A stretch of 64,000 nucleotides of DNA from Erythrobacter sp. (GTDB taxonomy: Bacteria > Pseudomonadota > Alphaproteobacteria > Sphingomonadales > Sphingomonadaceae): the NCBI GenBank assembly GCA_025698865.1, contig JAILWQ010000002.1, positions 518,385-582,384 of the forward strand, written 5' to 3'. Under the pieces are notes generated by a model. The model ran no database searches, had not been told where the DNA came from, and worked only from the letters and a program-made list of their open reading frames with translations. Below are positions 8,619 to 18,814 of this stretch, piece by piece. Position 1 is the first letter of the stretch; each line of letters starts with the position of its first letter. The position numbers and the translations under genes are program-made.

Positions 8619-10013
8619 ATGGTTCTTTCGTTGCCGCTCGCCTTTTTCGGGTCAATGTTCGTCCTTGGCCTGACGCCTATCGGCGGCCTTCTCAATATCG
8701 TGTTCACGCCTGCCGCCGCAGCGATAGCGCTCTTGTTTATCTATCAGCGCCCAACCGCCTATCTGGCATTCACCATGTGGGTCTGGATGCTCACGCCGCT
8801 TTATCGACGAATGGCAGACTTCCAGACCAGCTATAACGAAACGAGTCTGGTGCTGCTCGCGCCGCTGGTCGTGACATTGCTCTGTTGTTTGCCGATCCTT
8901 CGCAACCTCAGATCTGGTCGTCATGTCGCCATCGCCGGACTGTGGGGATTGCTTGCAGTCATACTTTACGGGTTTTTCTCCGGTGCGGTGCAGAACGGTT
9001 TGTTTGCAGCGCTCCTCGGGGCATTAAATTGGGCCCTTCCGATCTTGTTCGCGATACATATCATGCTGTGCCCTGAAGATGCGCAAGAAAAAGGGCGCCA
9101 ACTGATGCTGTCGCTGGTTTGGGGAGGGGGGGTTCTTGGTCTATACGGAGTGTACCAGTATTTCTTGCTTCCCGTTTGGGATGCGGCGTGGATGCGCGAT
9201 TCCAACCTGCTATCCATCGGCTCGCCACTGCCACGGATGGTGAGGGTTTTCGGTACCTTGAACTCACCTGGGCCCTATGCTCAGTTCGTGTCGGCGGCTG
9301 TGCTGGTAGCTCTGGCAACCCGTTCTAAAATACGCACCCCCTCGCTTCTTCTGAGTGTTCTGGGATTGATGCTCTCCCTGGTCAGGGCTGCCTGGGCAAG
9401 CACGTTTATCGGCTTCGTCGCGTTGCTTTACTGGTCCGACGTGCGCCAGAAAACCCGGTTTGCCGTGGCCGGCGCGGGGGCTCTCGTCGTGCTGACACCC
9501 TTGCTCGCCTTCTCTCCACTCGGAGATACTATCGGCGATCGTGCCTCGACGATCTCCGATTATTCGTCCGATTACAGTTACCTTGAAAGACTCGATCTTT
9601 ACCAGCGCTTCACGGCAACCGCTTTCAACTCGCTTGCTGGCGTCGGAATCGGTGGCGTCGGTGTCGTGTCAGCCAGACTTTCAGGACAAGACATGGACGT
9701 CGTGGATGCAACGACCACGATCGATAGCGGCGTGTTGGAAATCTTCTATACGTTCGGCCTTTCCGGCGCCATGTTCCTTGGCCTCCTCGTTATCCTGTAC
9801 GTTCGAGCGTGGCCGGATAAAAACGACCGCTTTGCAGTCGCCTCGATGACGGTCGCACTATCCTGCGCGCCATTGCTTTTTGCTGGTAATCCGCTGATTG
9901 GCGCTTCCGGGATGCTGGTCTACCCCTTTCTCGCCATCGCGCGTCTGCTCAAAAGCCATATCAAAACGCCGCCGGATCAGACGTCGCACAGTCCGACGGG
10001 CCCTTTGGCATGA
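8619..10013 (+). CDS. O-antigen polymerase/ligase-like (Wzy-type) polytopic membrane protein
   Basis: Multiple TM segments; located between GT genes; 'GTLNSPGPYAQFVSAAVLVAL' and 'GVGIGGV' typical of Wzy/WaaL-like proteins. Confidence 0.75.
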   Translation: MVLSLPLAFFGSMFVLGLTPIGGLLNIVFTPAAAAIALLFIYQRPTAYLAFTMWVWMLTPLYRRMADFQTSYNETSLVLLAPLVVTLLCCLPILRNLRSGRHVAIAGLWGLLAVILYGFFSGAVQNGLFAALLGALNWALPILFAIHIMLCPEDAQEKGRQLMLSLVWGGGVLGLYGVYQYFLLPVWDAAWMRDSNLLSIGSPLPRMVRVFGTLNSPGPYAQFVSAAVLVALATRSKIRTPSLLLSVLGLMLSLVRAAWASTFIGFVALLYWSDVRQKTRFAVAGAGALVVLTPLLAFSPLGDTIGDRASTISDYSSDYSYLERLDLYQRFTATAFNSLAGVGIGGVGVVSARLSGQDMDVVDATTTIDSGVLEIFYTFGLSGAMFLGLLVILYVRAWPDKNDRFAVASMTVALSCAPLLFAGNPLIGASGMLVYPFLAIARLLKSHIKTPPDQTSHSPTGPLA

Positions 10014-11155
10014 GGGTGCTGCAGATCGGCCTCGAATGGTTTCCAGAAAGGGGGGGCGGCCTGGACCGATATTTTCACGGGCTTCTTTCTGCCGCCCATT
10101 CTGAACCATTGGACATGCGAGGACTTGTCGCTGCGAGCGCGAAGGCGTCTGCCGATTCCGGAGGGAAGGTCACCGGCTTCGCTTCACCGGATGCCGTTCT
10201 TCCGGCGCGTCTGTGGCAAATGAGAGCCGCTTTTGATCGCGTCGTCGAGGAGTTCGAACCTGAGATAATCGCTTCTCATTTCGCCCTGCACGCCTTCCCC
10301 ATACTGGATCGCATAGACCGGCCTTTCGTCGCGCATTTCCACGGTCCTTGGGCGCAGGAGGGAATCGTCCAACGCAATGGCAAACGCCAGACCGCTTCCA
10401 GCATCATCCAACAATTCGTGGAAAGCCGCGTGTATCACCGGGCAGACCGGATGATCGTGCTCTCGCGCGCCTTCGCCAATCTGTTGCAGGAAACCTTCAA
10501 TATATCGGGCGATAAGATCGCCGTCATTCCCGGGTCAATCGATGTGGAGCGATTTGCCGGGTGCGACGTCGCGACGGCGGAGGCGCGCAGCCGTTTGGGT
10601 TGGCCGATCGATCGCCCGGTACTTCTGGCAGTCCGACGGCTGGTTGCCCGCATGGGCCTGGATCGGCTCATCGAAGCGATGAAGCGCCCGGAGATCGCGC
10701 GCCATGGCCTCGTCCTGATGATTGCTGGGAAAGGACCACTCGAAGGCGCTCTCGCCAAACGGATCGCGGAAGAGAAACTCGATGATCGCATCCGATTGCT
10801 GGGGTTTGTACCGGATGAAGAACTGCCTGTGATCTATTGCGCAGCAGATTGTTCGATCGTGCCGACGCAAGACCTGGAAGGGTTCGGATTGGTAGCCGCC
10901 GAGTCGCTCGCGTCCGGGACGCCCGTTCTCGTAACTCCTGTGGGCGGTTTGCCGGAAGTGGTCTCCGATCTTTCACCGGATCTGATCCTAGCGGGAAAAG
11001 ACGATCGGGATATAGCTGATGGGATCGAGCGATGGTTGAACGGCGAATTGCGTTTGCCTACTGCGGAGCAATGCAAGCATTACTGCCGAAAAGAATTTTC
11101 GTGGCAAACCGGTGTCAATCGTATTCAGCACGAATATCTTCGCCTAGTTAGGTAG
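10010..11155 (+). CDS. Glycosyltransferase family 4
   Basis: 'QIGLEWFPERGGGLDRYFHGL', 'DLEGFGLVAAESLASGTPVLVTPVGGLPEVV'; 4-bp overlap with preceding gene. Confidence 0.92.
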   Translation: MRVLQIGLEWFPERGGGLDRYFHGLLSAAHSEPLDMRGLVAASAKASADSGGKVTGFASPDAVLPARLWQMRAAFDRVVEEFEPEIIASHFALHAFPILDRIDRPFVAHFHGPWAQEGIVQRNGKRQTASSIIQQFVESRVYHRADRMIVLSRAFANLLQETFNISGDKIAVIPGSIDVERFAGCDVATAEARSRLGWPIDRPVLLAVRRLVARMGLDRLIEAMKRPEIARHGLVLMIAGKGPLEGALAKRIAEEKLDDRIRLLGFVPDEELPVIYCAADCSIVPTQDLEGFGLVAAESLASGTPVLVTPVGGLPEVVSDLSPDLILAGKDDRDIADGIERWLNGELRLPTAEQCKHYCRKEFSWQTGVNRIQHEYLRLVR

Positions 11156-11159
11156 AGCG

Positions 11160-12326
11160 GTGAAAGATCGCAGCCAACTTCTGATCTTGAATCACAGTGC
11201 TGAACTGGGCGGCGCCGAATTGTGCCTTTTGGATTATCTCCGAAGGACTGATTTGCGGGCCGATACGATTCTTTTCGAAACTGGACCTCTTCACGATCTT
11301 ATGGATAAGGTCGGGGTCGACACGGAGACACTGGATGCCGGCTCGGTCTTGGATATTCGTAGCTCAGGTGGTGCCTGGAATACTTTGGCTGCAACACCTG
11401 CTCTTCTGAGAATATCGGCAAGCCTGGTCAAGCACATGAGAGCCAGCGACGTTGTTTACGCGAACTCCCAGAAAGCCATGGTGGTCGCGGCAATAGCCAA
11501 TACCATCGCACGCCGTCCGCTCATCTGGCACTGCCATGACATCATGACCGCACCGCATTTCAGCAAGGGGATGAAACGGATTGCCGTTGCGCTTTCGAAC
11601 CGCTTCGGTGCGCTTATGATCGCGAATTCCGAAGCAACGGCGCGCGCGTACGAGGAAGCCGGTGGGAGCTTGCCGGTCAAGGTCGTCTATAACGGCATCG
11701 ACCCGGCACCGTTTCGGAATCTCGATCGTTCGGTCTTGCGCTCGAGGCTGGCAACGGAGATCGGCAGCGGCGACGCGCCGCTCATCGCCATGTTCGGTCG
11801 CCTTAGTCCGTGGAAGGGACAAGAGGTCGCTATCGAAGCGATTGCGTCGCTGGACAACACGCATCTCGTTCTTGTCGGCGAGGGACTTTTCGGAGATGGG
11901 GAATACGCCGATTCTCTGCGGCGGAGCGTAGTTCGGCAAGGATTGGACAGCCGCGTTCATTTTCTCGGATTTCGTGAAGATATCCCGGAATTGATGGCTG
12001 GGGCCAATGTCGTCATCCATTGCTCGACCGCGCCCGAACCGTTTGGTCGGGTGATTGTCGAGGCAATGATGTCGGGCACGCCGGTCGTTGCTTCCGGCGC
12101 TGGCGGGGCATTGGAAATCATTGAATCCGGAGTGAATGGTCTTTTGGTCGCGCCGGGCGATCCCCTTGCATTGCGAGATGCAATTACTTCTTTGCTTGAT
12201 GATCAGGCGACGGCGTCAAGGATTGCCAGCGCCGGGTCTGCTCATGCTTTGGCGCGGTTCAGCCTTGACCGAATGGTCGCTTCAACTGACGATATCGTTC
12301 AGTCAGTGATGAGGCAAAGGCGATGA
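11160..12326 (+). CDS. Glycosyltransferase family 4
   Basis: 'LGGAELCLLDYLRR', 'EPFGRVIVEAMMSGTPVVASGAGGALEII'; GTG start. Confidence 0.92.
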   Translation: MKDRSQLLILNHSAELGGAELCLLDYLRRTDLRADTILFETGPLHDLMDKVGVDTETLDAGSVLDIRSSGGAWNTLAATPALLRISASLVKHMRASDVVYANSQKAMVVAAIANTIARRPLIWHCHDIMTAPHFSKGMKRIAVALSNRFGALMIANSEATARAYEEAGGSLPVKVVYNGIDPAPFRNLDRSVLRSRLATEIGSGDAPLIAMFGRLSPWKGQEVAIEAIASLDNTHLVLVGEGLFGDGEYADSLRRSVVRQGLDSRVHFLGFREDIPELMAGANVVIHCSTAPEPFGRVIVEAMMSGTPVVASGAGGALEIIESGVNGLLVAPGDPLALRDAITSLLDDQATASRIASAGSAHALARFSLDRMVASTDDIVQSVMRQRR

Positions 12327-13930
12327 TACGCCTCCCTGCGTCGCGTCGGCGGATGCTGGGTGCGATGGCGATCGGAACAGCCGCCGTTTTACCGGCCAAG
12401 GGCCGCGGGTTCTCTCTCGACCAGCTTCGTGACGAAACCATAGATCCTACATCATTCGGTGTCGTCCCTGATGGTCTGACCGATAATGCAGCCGCCTTCG
12501 AGAAAGCTGTCGATCGAGCCGTGGCCAGCGGTAAGCCACTCTTCCTTCCGCCCGCATCGTTGCCATATCGTACCAGTCGGCCCCTGCGCGCTTTGACCGG
12601 GCTGATGGGGGCCGGCCGGCAATCATGCATCGAGGTGCATGAGCCGGGCGAATTCGACGGCGAGCGGGCTCTCCTCCACCTAGGCTGGAGCCGATCCGAA
12701 AGCTCGGAAATGTGCAGGGTGCCGCTTTCGGGAATTCGATTGGTTGGAAAAGCAGTTCGGACAGCACGTCGGTCTGGGAATCCGAGGAGCTGCGGTTTTG
12801 ATGGCAATGGTATTCTCTACGATGAGATGGTCGGCCCTCTCCACGCGCGAGATATCTCGGTATCGCATTTCAAAAAAGGAATCGTCCATGCCAACGCGAC
12901 CGGTCACATTGGGGGGACCGCATTAGATGTAAGCAATTGCTGGTTCAATCTCTACTGGGAAGTGAACACGGCGGACTATCGCTACTACGATTGCGTTTTT
13001 ACGGGAGCTCTCTTCGCGGCCTACGGATGCCACGGTTCTAATCGGCAAGATGGGACCGATCCCGGTGGAATTTCAAATCTGCTCCTGTCGGGCTGTCATG
13101 CAGGTTTTGCACCGTATGGTTTCTGGCAGGCGGAGGGTGACGGTACGGTAGGTCTGGTGGGCCTCACTTTGCAGAACTCCTCTTTTGAACAAATTGGTAA
13201 TCAAGCCATCCGGCTCGGACGACACACAGGCAGCGGCCGTAAGGTTTCCAATGGATGGGACATCTCAGTACCTGGCCACACCTGGACCGATCCAGAGTTG
13301 GATGCCGCCGCTTACAACGCCTACACCATTCTTGAAGACGCCGCCCATCCCATCCAAGAAATCGCGGTCAATCTCGATCTGGTTCAAGGCGCACCACTAT
13401 TCGTCAGAGGATCTGCGTGGCGAGCAGGGTATAGCGGTTATCATACCCGGATCGGCGACCTACTCGAATGGATCGAGGCATCGGAAGGTGTTGCCGGGTA
13501 CGAAGTCTCGGGACAGGGAAGGGAAAAGATACTCGCTCCGCCTCGCAGATTTGTGGCAGTCCAGCCGATCATCGCAGATCTTCATGTGAAAAAGACAGTG
13601 GAACTCATCCATTTTGAGCGGCCGGACTGGATTTTGGGAGCGACAAAGGCATGTCTGGAATTGCTTGGCACGGCGAACAACCAAAACCCGGACGTTCAGT
13701 CGCTTCTCGTACGCGTCGCGGTGGACAGCGGGGAGTTCAAGCCTCTTGGTTTCATGACATTGCCTCCCGGGCGAAGCGACTTCAGCTTTCGCAGGTGGTT
13801 TAATCCGCAGGGCGATGCATCGACGCACGATCGAGGGATCAGAGTTTTGCTTGAAGGCGACGTATCAAAAATTTCATTCGCTTCGGATCAAGTAACTGGC
13901 CAAGTCGTCCTCGTGATCGAGCAAGGGTAG
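12323..13930 (+). CDS. Pectate-lyase-3-like right-handed beta-helix protein with Tat-like signal
   Basis: 'SRRRMLGAMAIGTAAVLPA' twin-Arg signal; 'DPTSFGVVPDGLTDNAAAFEKAVDRAVASGKPLFLPPA' characteristic of pectate_lyase_3 proteins; ATGA overlap with upstream GT. Confidence 0.8.
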   Translation: MIRLPASRRRMLGAMAIGTAAVLPAKGRGFSLDQLRDETIDPTSFGVVPDGLTDNAAAFEKAVDRAVASGKPLFLPPASLPYRTSRPLRALTGLMGAGRQSCIEVHEPGEFDGERALLHLGWSRSESSEMCRVPLSGIRLVGKAVRTARRSGNPRSCGFDGNGILYDEMVGPLHARDISVSHFKKGIVHANATGHIGGTALDVSNCWFNLYWEVNTADYRYYDCVFTGALFAAYGCHGSNRQDGTDPGGISNLLLSGCHAGFAPYGFWQAEGDGTVGLVGLTLQNSSFEQIGNQAIRLGRHTGSGRKVSNGWDISVPGHTWTDPELDAAAYNAYTILEDAAHPIQEIAVNLDLVQGAPLFVRGSAWRAGYSGYHTRIGDLLEWIEASEGVAGYEVSGQGREKILAPPRRFVAVQPIIADLHVKKTVELIHFERPDWILGATKACLELLGTANNQNPDVQSLLVRVAVDSGEFKPLGFMTLPPGRSDFSFRRWFNPQGDASTHDRGIRVLLEGDVSKISFASDQVTGQVVLVIEQG

Positions 13931-13965
13931 CTCGGACAAGAGCTGCGGTTACGCAATCGCGTCAG

Positions 13966-15090
13966 TCAGCACCTTGAAGAAAAAGCTATCTGTCGAAACC
14001 TCCCGCGAGCCTTTTGGGCCACGTCGCTGGCCTTGCGCCCCCAGCGCTCGATCGTGGCCGGAAGACCATGGCTCGCCCACTTGCTCGTCGCAGAAAGTGC
14101 TCTCACGTTTTCGGCAAGATCTGGCACGAAACCAGCGTGAAAAGCTCTCATGCACCAATCCACGTCCTCGCCCTCTGCCCAACCGAGGCGCGGATCGAGA
14201 CGGACTTTTTCGAAAACGGGACGAGCAATAAGCATCGCACCGCCATCGATGTAACAAGGCCCGGCCGAATGCAGATTCAAGGGATCCGCGCCACCGGCGT
14301 CGCGCAACATCTTGGTTTTGCGATGAAGCACATGGCCTGGCCAGGGACGGTCAATCTGGGCGAGGGACATGTATGGCTCCTTTGTACCGTCAGTACGCAG
14401 ATGCATCACGTTGGGCGACAACATGTCGAATTCATGCGGAGCGCGAGACAGCGCGCAAGGATCCAGAATAATGCGCGAATGCAAAACAAGCATGCGCGGC
14501 GCTGTCATGCGATCCATCAACGCATTCTTTTTGGCAGATAAAAGAAACCTGCCGAAGGCATCTTCGGTTCCGTCAATTTCGAAATAGGATACGCCGGGGT
14601 AGCGTTTCAAGAAGCCGCGTTCGCCGCGAGATGGGCCTGCAATTATGATCTCGGCATCAGCTTTGGCGAGTTCGGGTTGCGCGCGCAAAGCATCGAGGCA
14701 TCTCTCTATTTGGCTGACTTCCGCAGGTTCTCCTGAGTAGAGGATACCGGCCCCCCAACCCAATGGAAGCGCGCTTTGGACGCGGCGCATGGTAATCCGG
14801 CCATTCTCGGACAACTCAACAATTTCGCAACCTCCACCAAGAAACTTCAAGATAGCCTGACGGACTTGATTGAAAGTCATGTCGTAAGCGGGGGCCTCGG
14901 CTCGCGCTCTCCCGTCGTCTAGAACGGTGATGGTTCCCCCGAGACGCGTAGCGGCGAAGGCGCGCCGCAGCGTGACCGGAAGAAGCCCGTCGAACTTCAA
15001 TTGCCGCGCATCGATCCGTATCGAATTGCAATCGTTGAGCAAATGCAATTTGCGGATGTCGTTCCGATTGTTAACCTCAAATTGTTCCAT
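13966..15090 (-). CDS. Glycosyltransferase (GT2-like C-terminal region) with divergent methyltransferase-like N-terminal region
   Basis: C-terminal 'GPCYIDGGAMLIARPVFEKVRLDPRLGWAEGEDVDWCMRAFHAGF' typical of GT2; N-terminal 'LPVTLRRAFAATRLGGTITVLDD' resembles the late part of a Methyltransf_11 fold. Confidence 0.7.
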   Translation of the reverse strand: MEQFEVNNRNDIRKLHLLNDCNSIRIDARQLKFDGLLPVTLRRAFAATRLGGTITVLDDGRARAEAPAYDMTFNQVRQAILKFLGGGCEIVELSENGRITMRRVQSALPLGWGAGILYSGEPAEVSQIERCLDALRAQPELAKADAEIIIAGPSRGERGFLKRYPGVSYFEIDGTEDAFGRFLLSAKKNALMDRMTAPRMLVLHSRIILDPCALSRAPHEFDMLSPNVMHLRTDGTKEPYMSLAQIDRPWPGHVLHRKTKMLRDAGGADPLNLHSAGPCYIDGGAMLIARPVFEKVRLDPRLGWAEGEDVDWCMRAFHAGFVPDLAENVRALSATSKWASHGLPATIERWGRKASDVAQKARGRFRQIAFSSRC

Positions 15091-15190
15091 ATCGGTTTAG
15101 CGCCGCTCCACAATCTAGCCCCATACACCATTATCTCAAGCGAGGACGTAGCACCCCTGCTAGGATATGAGATAATTCATACGGGCATCG

Positions 15191-16174
15191 TTGCAGTTGA
15201 AATTCGAAACGTTTCCTCATATTCGCGGCACGGTTCGTCTTTCTTTCGCCGTAAACAAGCCCTTACGCCCATACCCAAGTTTCGAACTGGTGACAGTCAG
15301 CAAAGCCCTTCCTGTAATCCTGCGCATCGCTCGAAGGCTCCGTAGCTTTCGACTGGTTCGTGGTGGGCTGTGTGTGGCGCGCGCGATTGTTCCGCGTTAC
15401 CCAGGACGTCTCTTCACTGTGGAGAACGGTACGATCCGCTATGAATGCGACCTATCTTCTTACATCGAATGGAATTTGGCCGTTTTCGGTGATTACGAAG
15501 GTCCTGAAAAACGTGCTTTCGGCTCTCTCATCCCGCCCGGTCGGAAAAATATCATGCTGGACGTTGGGGCTAATGTCGGCGCTCACAGCCTCTTCTTCGC
15601 CAAGCTATTCGAGCGGGTAGTTGCGTTCGAGCCTAATCCCGACGTTTTCGGACGGTTGGAGCGCAACATCACCCTGAATCCACAAACCTTAGTTGAACCG
15701 CACTGTATCGGCCTCAGTGATCATGATGCGGAACTTGTCTTTTATAAGCCGGCCTACGAAAATCAGGGAACGGGAACCTTTGATCGGGAGTCTGCACCCG
15801 TTCATTATGACTTGTTAAAGTTGCCGGTGACAACTGGCGATTCACTAGTGTATGACGATATCGGCCGTGTCGATGCGATAAAGGTCGATGTGCAGGGCTT
15901 CGAGCCTCAAGTATTGGCCGGACTTTGTCGAACCCTGTGCACCAGCAGGCCGATCGTCTGGATCGAAATCTCCAGCTCCACACGCGAAGAATTGTCTCGA
16001 AGAGGCGGGCTGTCGATGCTTCTGCCATCAGGCTATCGAATATTTCGTTTTAATCACGATTACCGATATTTTATGTTTCATCGCATAAAGATCGAGCCGG
16101 TTGCGCTCGATATTCCCGAAGACGAAGGTGATTTTCTTCTTATTCCTGAAGAATGGCCAAACCTGCCGATCTAA
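15191..16174 (+). CDS. FkbM family methyltransferase
   Basis: 'IMLDVGANVGAHSLFFAKLFERVVAFEPNPDVFGRLERNI', 'IKVDVQGFEPQVLAGL'. Start codon uncertain (TTG at 15191 or an internal start). Confidence 0.88.
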   Translation: MQLKFETFPHIRGTVRLSFAVNKPLRPYPSFELVTVSKALPVILRIARRLRSFRLVRGGLCVARAIVPRYPGRLFTVENGTIRYECDLSSYIEWNLAVFGDYEGPEKRAFGSLIPPGRKNIMLDVGANVGAHSLFFAKLFERVVAFEPNPDVFGRLERNITLNPQTLVEPHCIGLSDHDAELVFYKPAYENQGTGTFDRESAPVHYDLLKLPVTTGDSLVYDDIGRVDAIKVDVQGFEPQVLAGLCRTLCTSRPIVWIEISSSTREELSRRGGLSMLLPSGYRIFRFNHDYRYFMFHRIKIEPVALDIPEDEGDFLLIPEEWPNLPI

Positions 16175-16202
16175 AGTTGGTGCAGGGATGTGGGTTCCCG
16201 CA

Positions 16203-17252
16203 TCAAGATCGATCCTTAATGGCTTGGCTGTAAATTTCTAAATTTTGCTCCGCAATCACATGTTCATCGTAGCTTGCAGCACGTTCCAAGCCTCGAGCAA
16301 CCATCCTCTCGCGCTCGCTATCGTTCATCAACAACGAAACAATGCGTTCGCCGAATTGCCCATCCTCGACGATATTGCCAAACTGGCCGGCCTTCAACAC
16401 GTCATCGGCTCCGGGATTGGGTGTCGTGACGATCGCGGTTCCACATGCCATCGCCTCGATGTAGGCAATACCGAACCCTTCATAGAGACTTGGGTACGCG
16501 AAGACCCAGCACTGCGCCATCCAGGAAGCCAGGGCCGCATCGTCGAGATCGTGGAGAAACGTGACTGACGGGTGCGGCTGTTCGTGATCCGTCACCATGT
16601 AAAGGCGGGCATCGGGAACGCATGGGAGAATGTCCGACAGAAAAGATTGGTACATGAAACGTCCGCGTTTGCGTTCTCCCCACCCTCCTACAAAGAAGAT
16701 CGAAGGTGTTTCGGTTTTGGGGCGAGGAGAATAGATGGTTCGATCCACACTCATGCCAACAATACCATCCGTGCGGTAAATCGCCTGTGTTTCTTTTCCG
16801 ATAGCGATAGTTCGGGTTGCGAGACGGATTGAAATCTTCTCCAGTTCGAAGACAAGGCGCTGCATCAGGCGTCTTTTGCGGGTGGAAGCGGTCCGCGCCT
16901 CCTGCAGTGCACTGCCATACATCGTGCGTACCGTTGCCCAGGGGCGCCGCATCAAGAACCAGTCGTCGCCGTTCAGATGAACAAGGTCTGGCCTGCCGAA
17001 TGACAGGAAATTCAGCAAAAAAGGACTGAGCAAGAGCCTCGTGATCTGGCGTTTGTTGGACCAGTTCAGGATACTCACATGTCGATAGAGGGCATCTTCA
17101 GGGGCGATACCCGAACTGTAAACCGTGATCTCCACCTCTGGCATTGTGGCCAGCGAATTGGCTAGCCGATGAACGGCGGCTTCGACCCCTCCCTTTCGTC
17201 CGGCCCTGCGCGGCAGTGTTGCATGGTAAATGGCGATAATCGTGGGGCGCAT
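16203..17252 (-). CDS. Glycosyltransferase family 4
   Basis: ATG at 17252 ('MRPTIIAIYHATLPRRAGRKGGVEAAVHRLA') preceded by an RBS GAGGAG; 'SLYEGFGIAYIEAMACGTAIVTT'. Confidence 0.9.
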   Translation of the reverse strand: MRPTIIAIYHATLPRRAGRKGGVEAAVHRLANSLATMPEVEITVYSSGIAPEDALYRHVSILNWSNKRQITRLLLSPFLLNFLSFGRPDLVHLNGDDWFLMRRPWATVRTMYGSALQEARTASTRKRRLMQRLVFELEKISIRLATRTIAIGKETQAIYRTDGIVGMSVDRTIYSPRPKTETPSIFFVGGWGERKRGRFMYQSFLSDILPCVPDARLYMVTDHEQPHPSVTFLHDLDDAALASWMAQCWVFAYPSLYEGFGIAYIEAMACGTAIVTTPNPGADDVLKAGQFGNIVEDGQFGERIVSLLMNDSERERMVARGLERAASYDEHVIAEQNLEIYSQAIKDRS

Positions 17253-17395
17253 TAAGAATTCTCCTCGTCGCGTCTGGTGATCGAACGCGCCACGACTGCG
17301 CAAGGGGTGTGCAATCGCCCGATTAGCGATTATACACAGGGCACTTCGGTGCATCGCTCCTAGGCAAGGCCACGTCGGCTGGTTGCATTCGATAA

Positions 17396-18814
17396 ATGCT
17401 TCCGGTCATTCCCGTTATCGAGATCACCAACTTGTCGATACCCATTGCCCGTCTGCGAACGCTGCTCACGACACGAAATGGCGGCATAGCATCCTATATG
17501 GCACAGGGCGTCTCCGCGTCCTTCCTGCTGCAGGGCGCTGGCTTGGCTCTCGTCACCGGCAGTTCGATACTCCTGGCTAGATTGCTGGGTGCGGAAGGTT
17601 ACGGCGTCTACGCCTATGTATTGGCGTGGATCGAAGTGCTTAAGGTGCCGATTGCGTACGGCTTGCCGATTATGATCCAGCGCGAGGTCGCGTTGTATGC
17701 TGGCCGGGGCGATTGGGGGCTGATGCGGGGGCTTTCGATCCGGGTCAACCAGTTCATTCTTCTGACATCGGCAGCTATAATCCTCATATCGGCCGCCATT
17801 GCGGCATCCGGCTTGTGGAACCTTTTCGATACGCCAAGCGCCAGATACACGATCTACATCGCGCTTGTGTCGCTGCCACTTGCAGCATGGTCTGCCGCAC
17901 GAGCGGCTGCTCTCAATGGGCTGCGAATGATTGCTCGCGCGGCATTCCCCGATCAGGTGGTCAGGCATTGCATCACGATTCTTACCGTTCTGATCTTTTG
18001 GGGTTGGTTAGGGCGGCTGACTCCGGAAACCGCGATGATCGCCCAAGTGACCGGCATCGCGGCTGCATTTGCGCTTGGCGCATGGCTGCTTTACAGTTCC
18101 CTTCCCCAAGAATTCCACAAACAAGCTCCTCAATTCGCCATGGGACAGTGGCTTCGCGATCTTGGCCCGTTTCTCTTGCACGGAGCATCCTACGCTATCT
18201 GGGCCTCTCTTGCGGTGGTTATGATCGGCTGGTTCAGGCCTGCTGACGAAGCCGGGATCTACCGCGCCGCGGCCCTGGTAGCTGGCCTCAGCGTTTTCCC
18301 GATCACGGCGTTCGTGGCGACTGTCTCGCCTCTCGTCGCCCGCCTCAACGATGAGGGGGACCGGGAACGAATGCAGCAGCTGGTCAATGTAACGACCACG
18401 ATAATGTTCGGATTCGCGTTCTGCGGATTCTTTAGCAGCATACTTCTCGGCGAATGGTTCCTGGAGTTCGTTTTCGGTCCGCAATTCGGGGCCGGATATT
18501 GGGTTCTGGTCATTCTGACCGGCGGGAACTGGATATTCTCCGGAATGTGGAGCGTGGCCCTGCTGCTCGATATGTCGGGCGGACAACGCTTTCCCGCCCT
18601 AGCCTATGCTGTTGCGCTTGTTATCAACCTGGCGTTGGGGGTCGCGCTCATACCGCAGTTCGGCGTTGTTGGAGCCGCAATCGCAACGGCGTCAAGCTGG
18701 TCGATCGTTCATGTCGGCCTCGCGATCACGGTTTGGCGACGACTTTCGATTAGGCCGGACATCTTCCATGCGCTACTCTGGGCGATCAAGTTTAGAAGAG
18801 AATCGCGCAGGTGA
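17396..18814 (+). CDS. Polysaccharide flippase (Wzx-like, MATE/MVF superfamily)
   Basis: 'GAGLALVTGSSILLARLLGAEGYGVYAYVLAW' typical Wzx N-terminus; about 12 TM segments. Confidence 0.9.
   Translation: MLPVIPVIEITNLSIPIARLRTLLTTRNGGIASYMAQGVSASFLLQGAGLALVTGSSILLARLLGAEGYGVYAYVLAWIEVLKVPIAYGLPIMIQREVALYAGRGDWGLMRGLSIRVNQFILLTSAAIILISAAIAASGLWNLFDTPSARYTIYIALVSLPLAAWSAARAAALNGLRMIARAAFPDQVVRHCITILTVLIFWGWLGRLTPETAMIAQVTGIAAAFALGAWLLYSSLPQEFHKQAPQFAMGQWLRDLGPFLLHGASYAIWASLAVVMIGWFRPADEAGIYRAAALVAGLSVFPITAFVATVSPLVARLNDEGDRERMQQLVNVTTTIMFGFAFCGFFSSILLGEWFLEFVFGPQFGAGYWVLVILTGGNWIFSGMWSVALLLDMSGGQRFPALAYAVALVINLALGVALIPQFGVVGAAIATASSWSIVHVGLAITVWRRLSIRPDIFHALLWAIKFRRESRR

Noticed and set aside
8619-10013. 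Frameshift or duplication suspected in the Wzy-like gene because of many overlapping short ORFs
   Set aside because: A single open frame spans the entire gene, and the short ORFs are incidental
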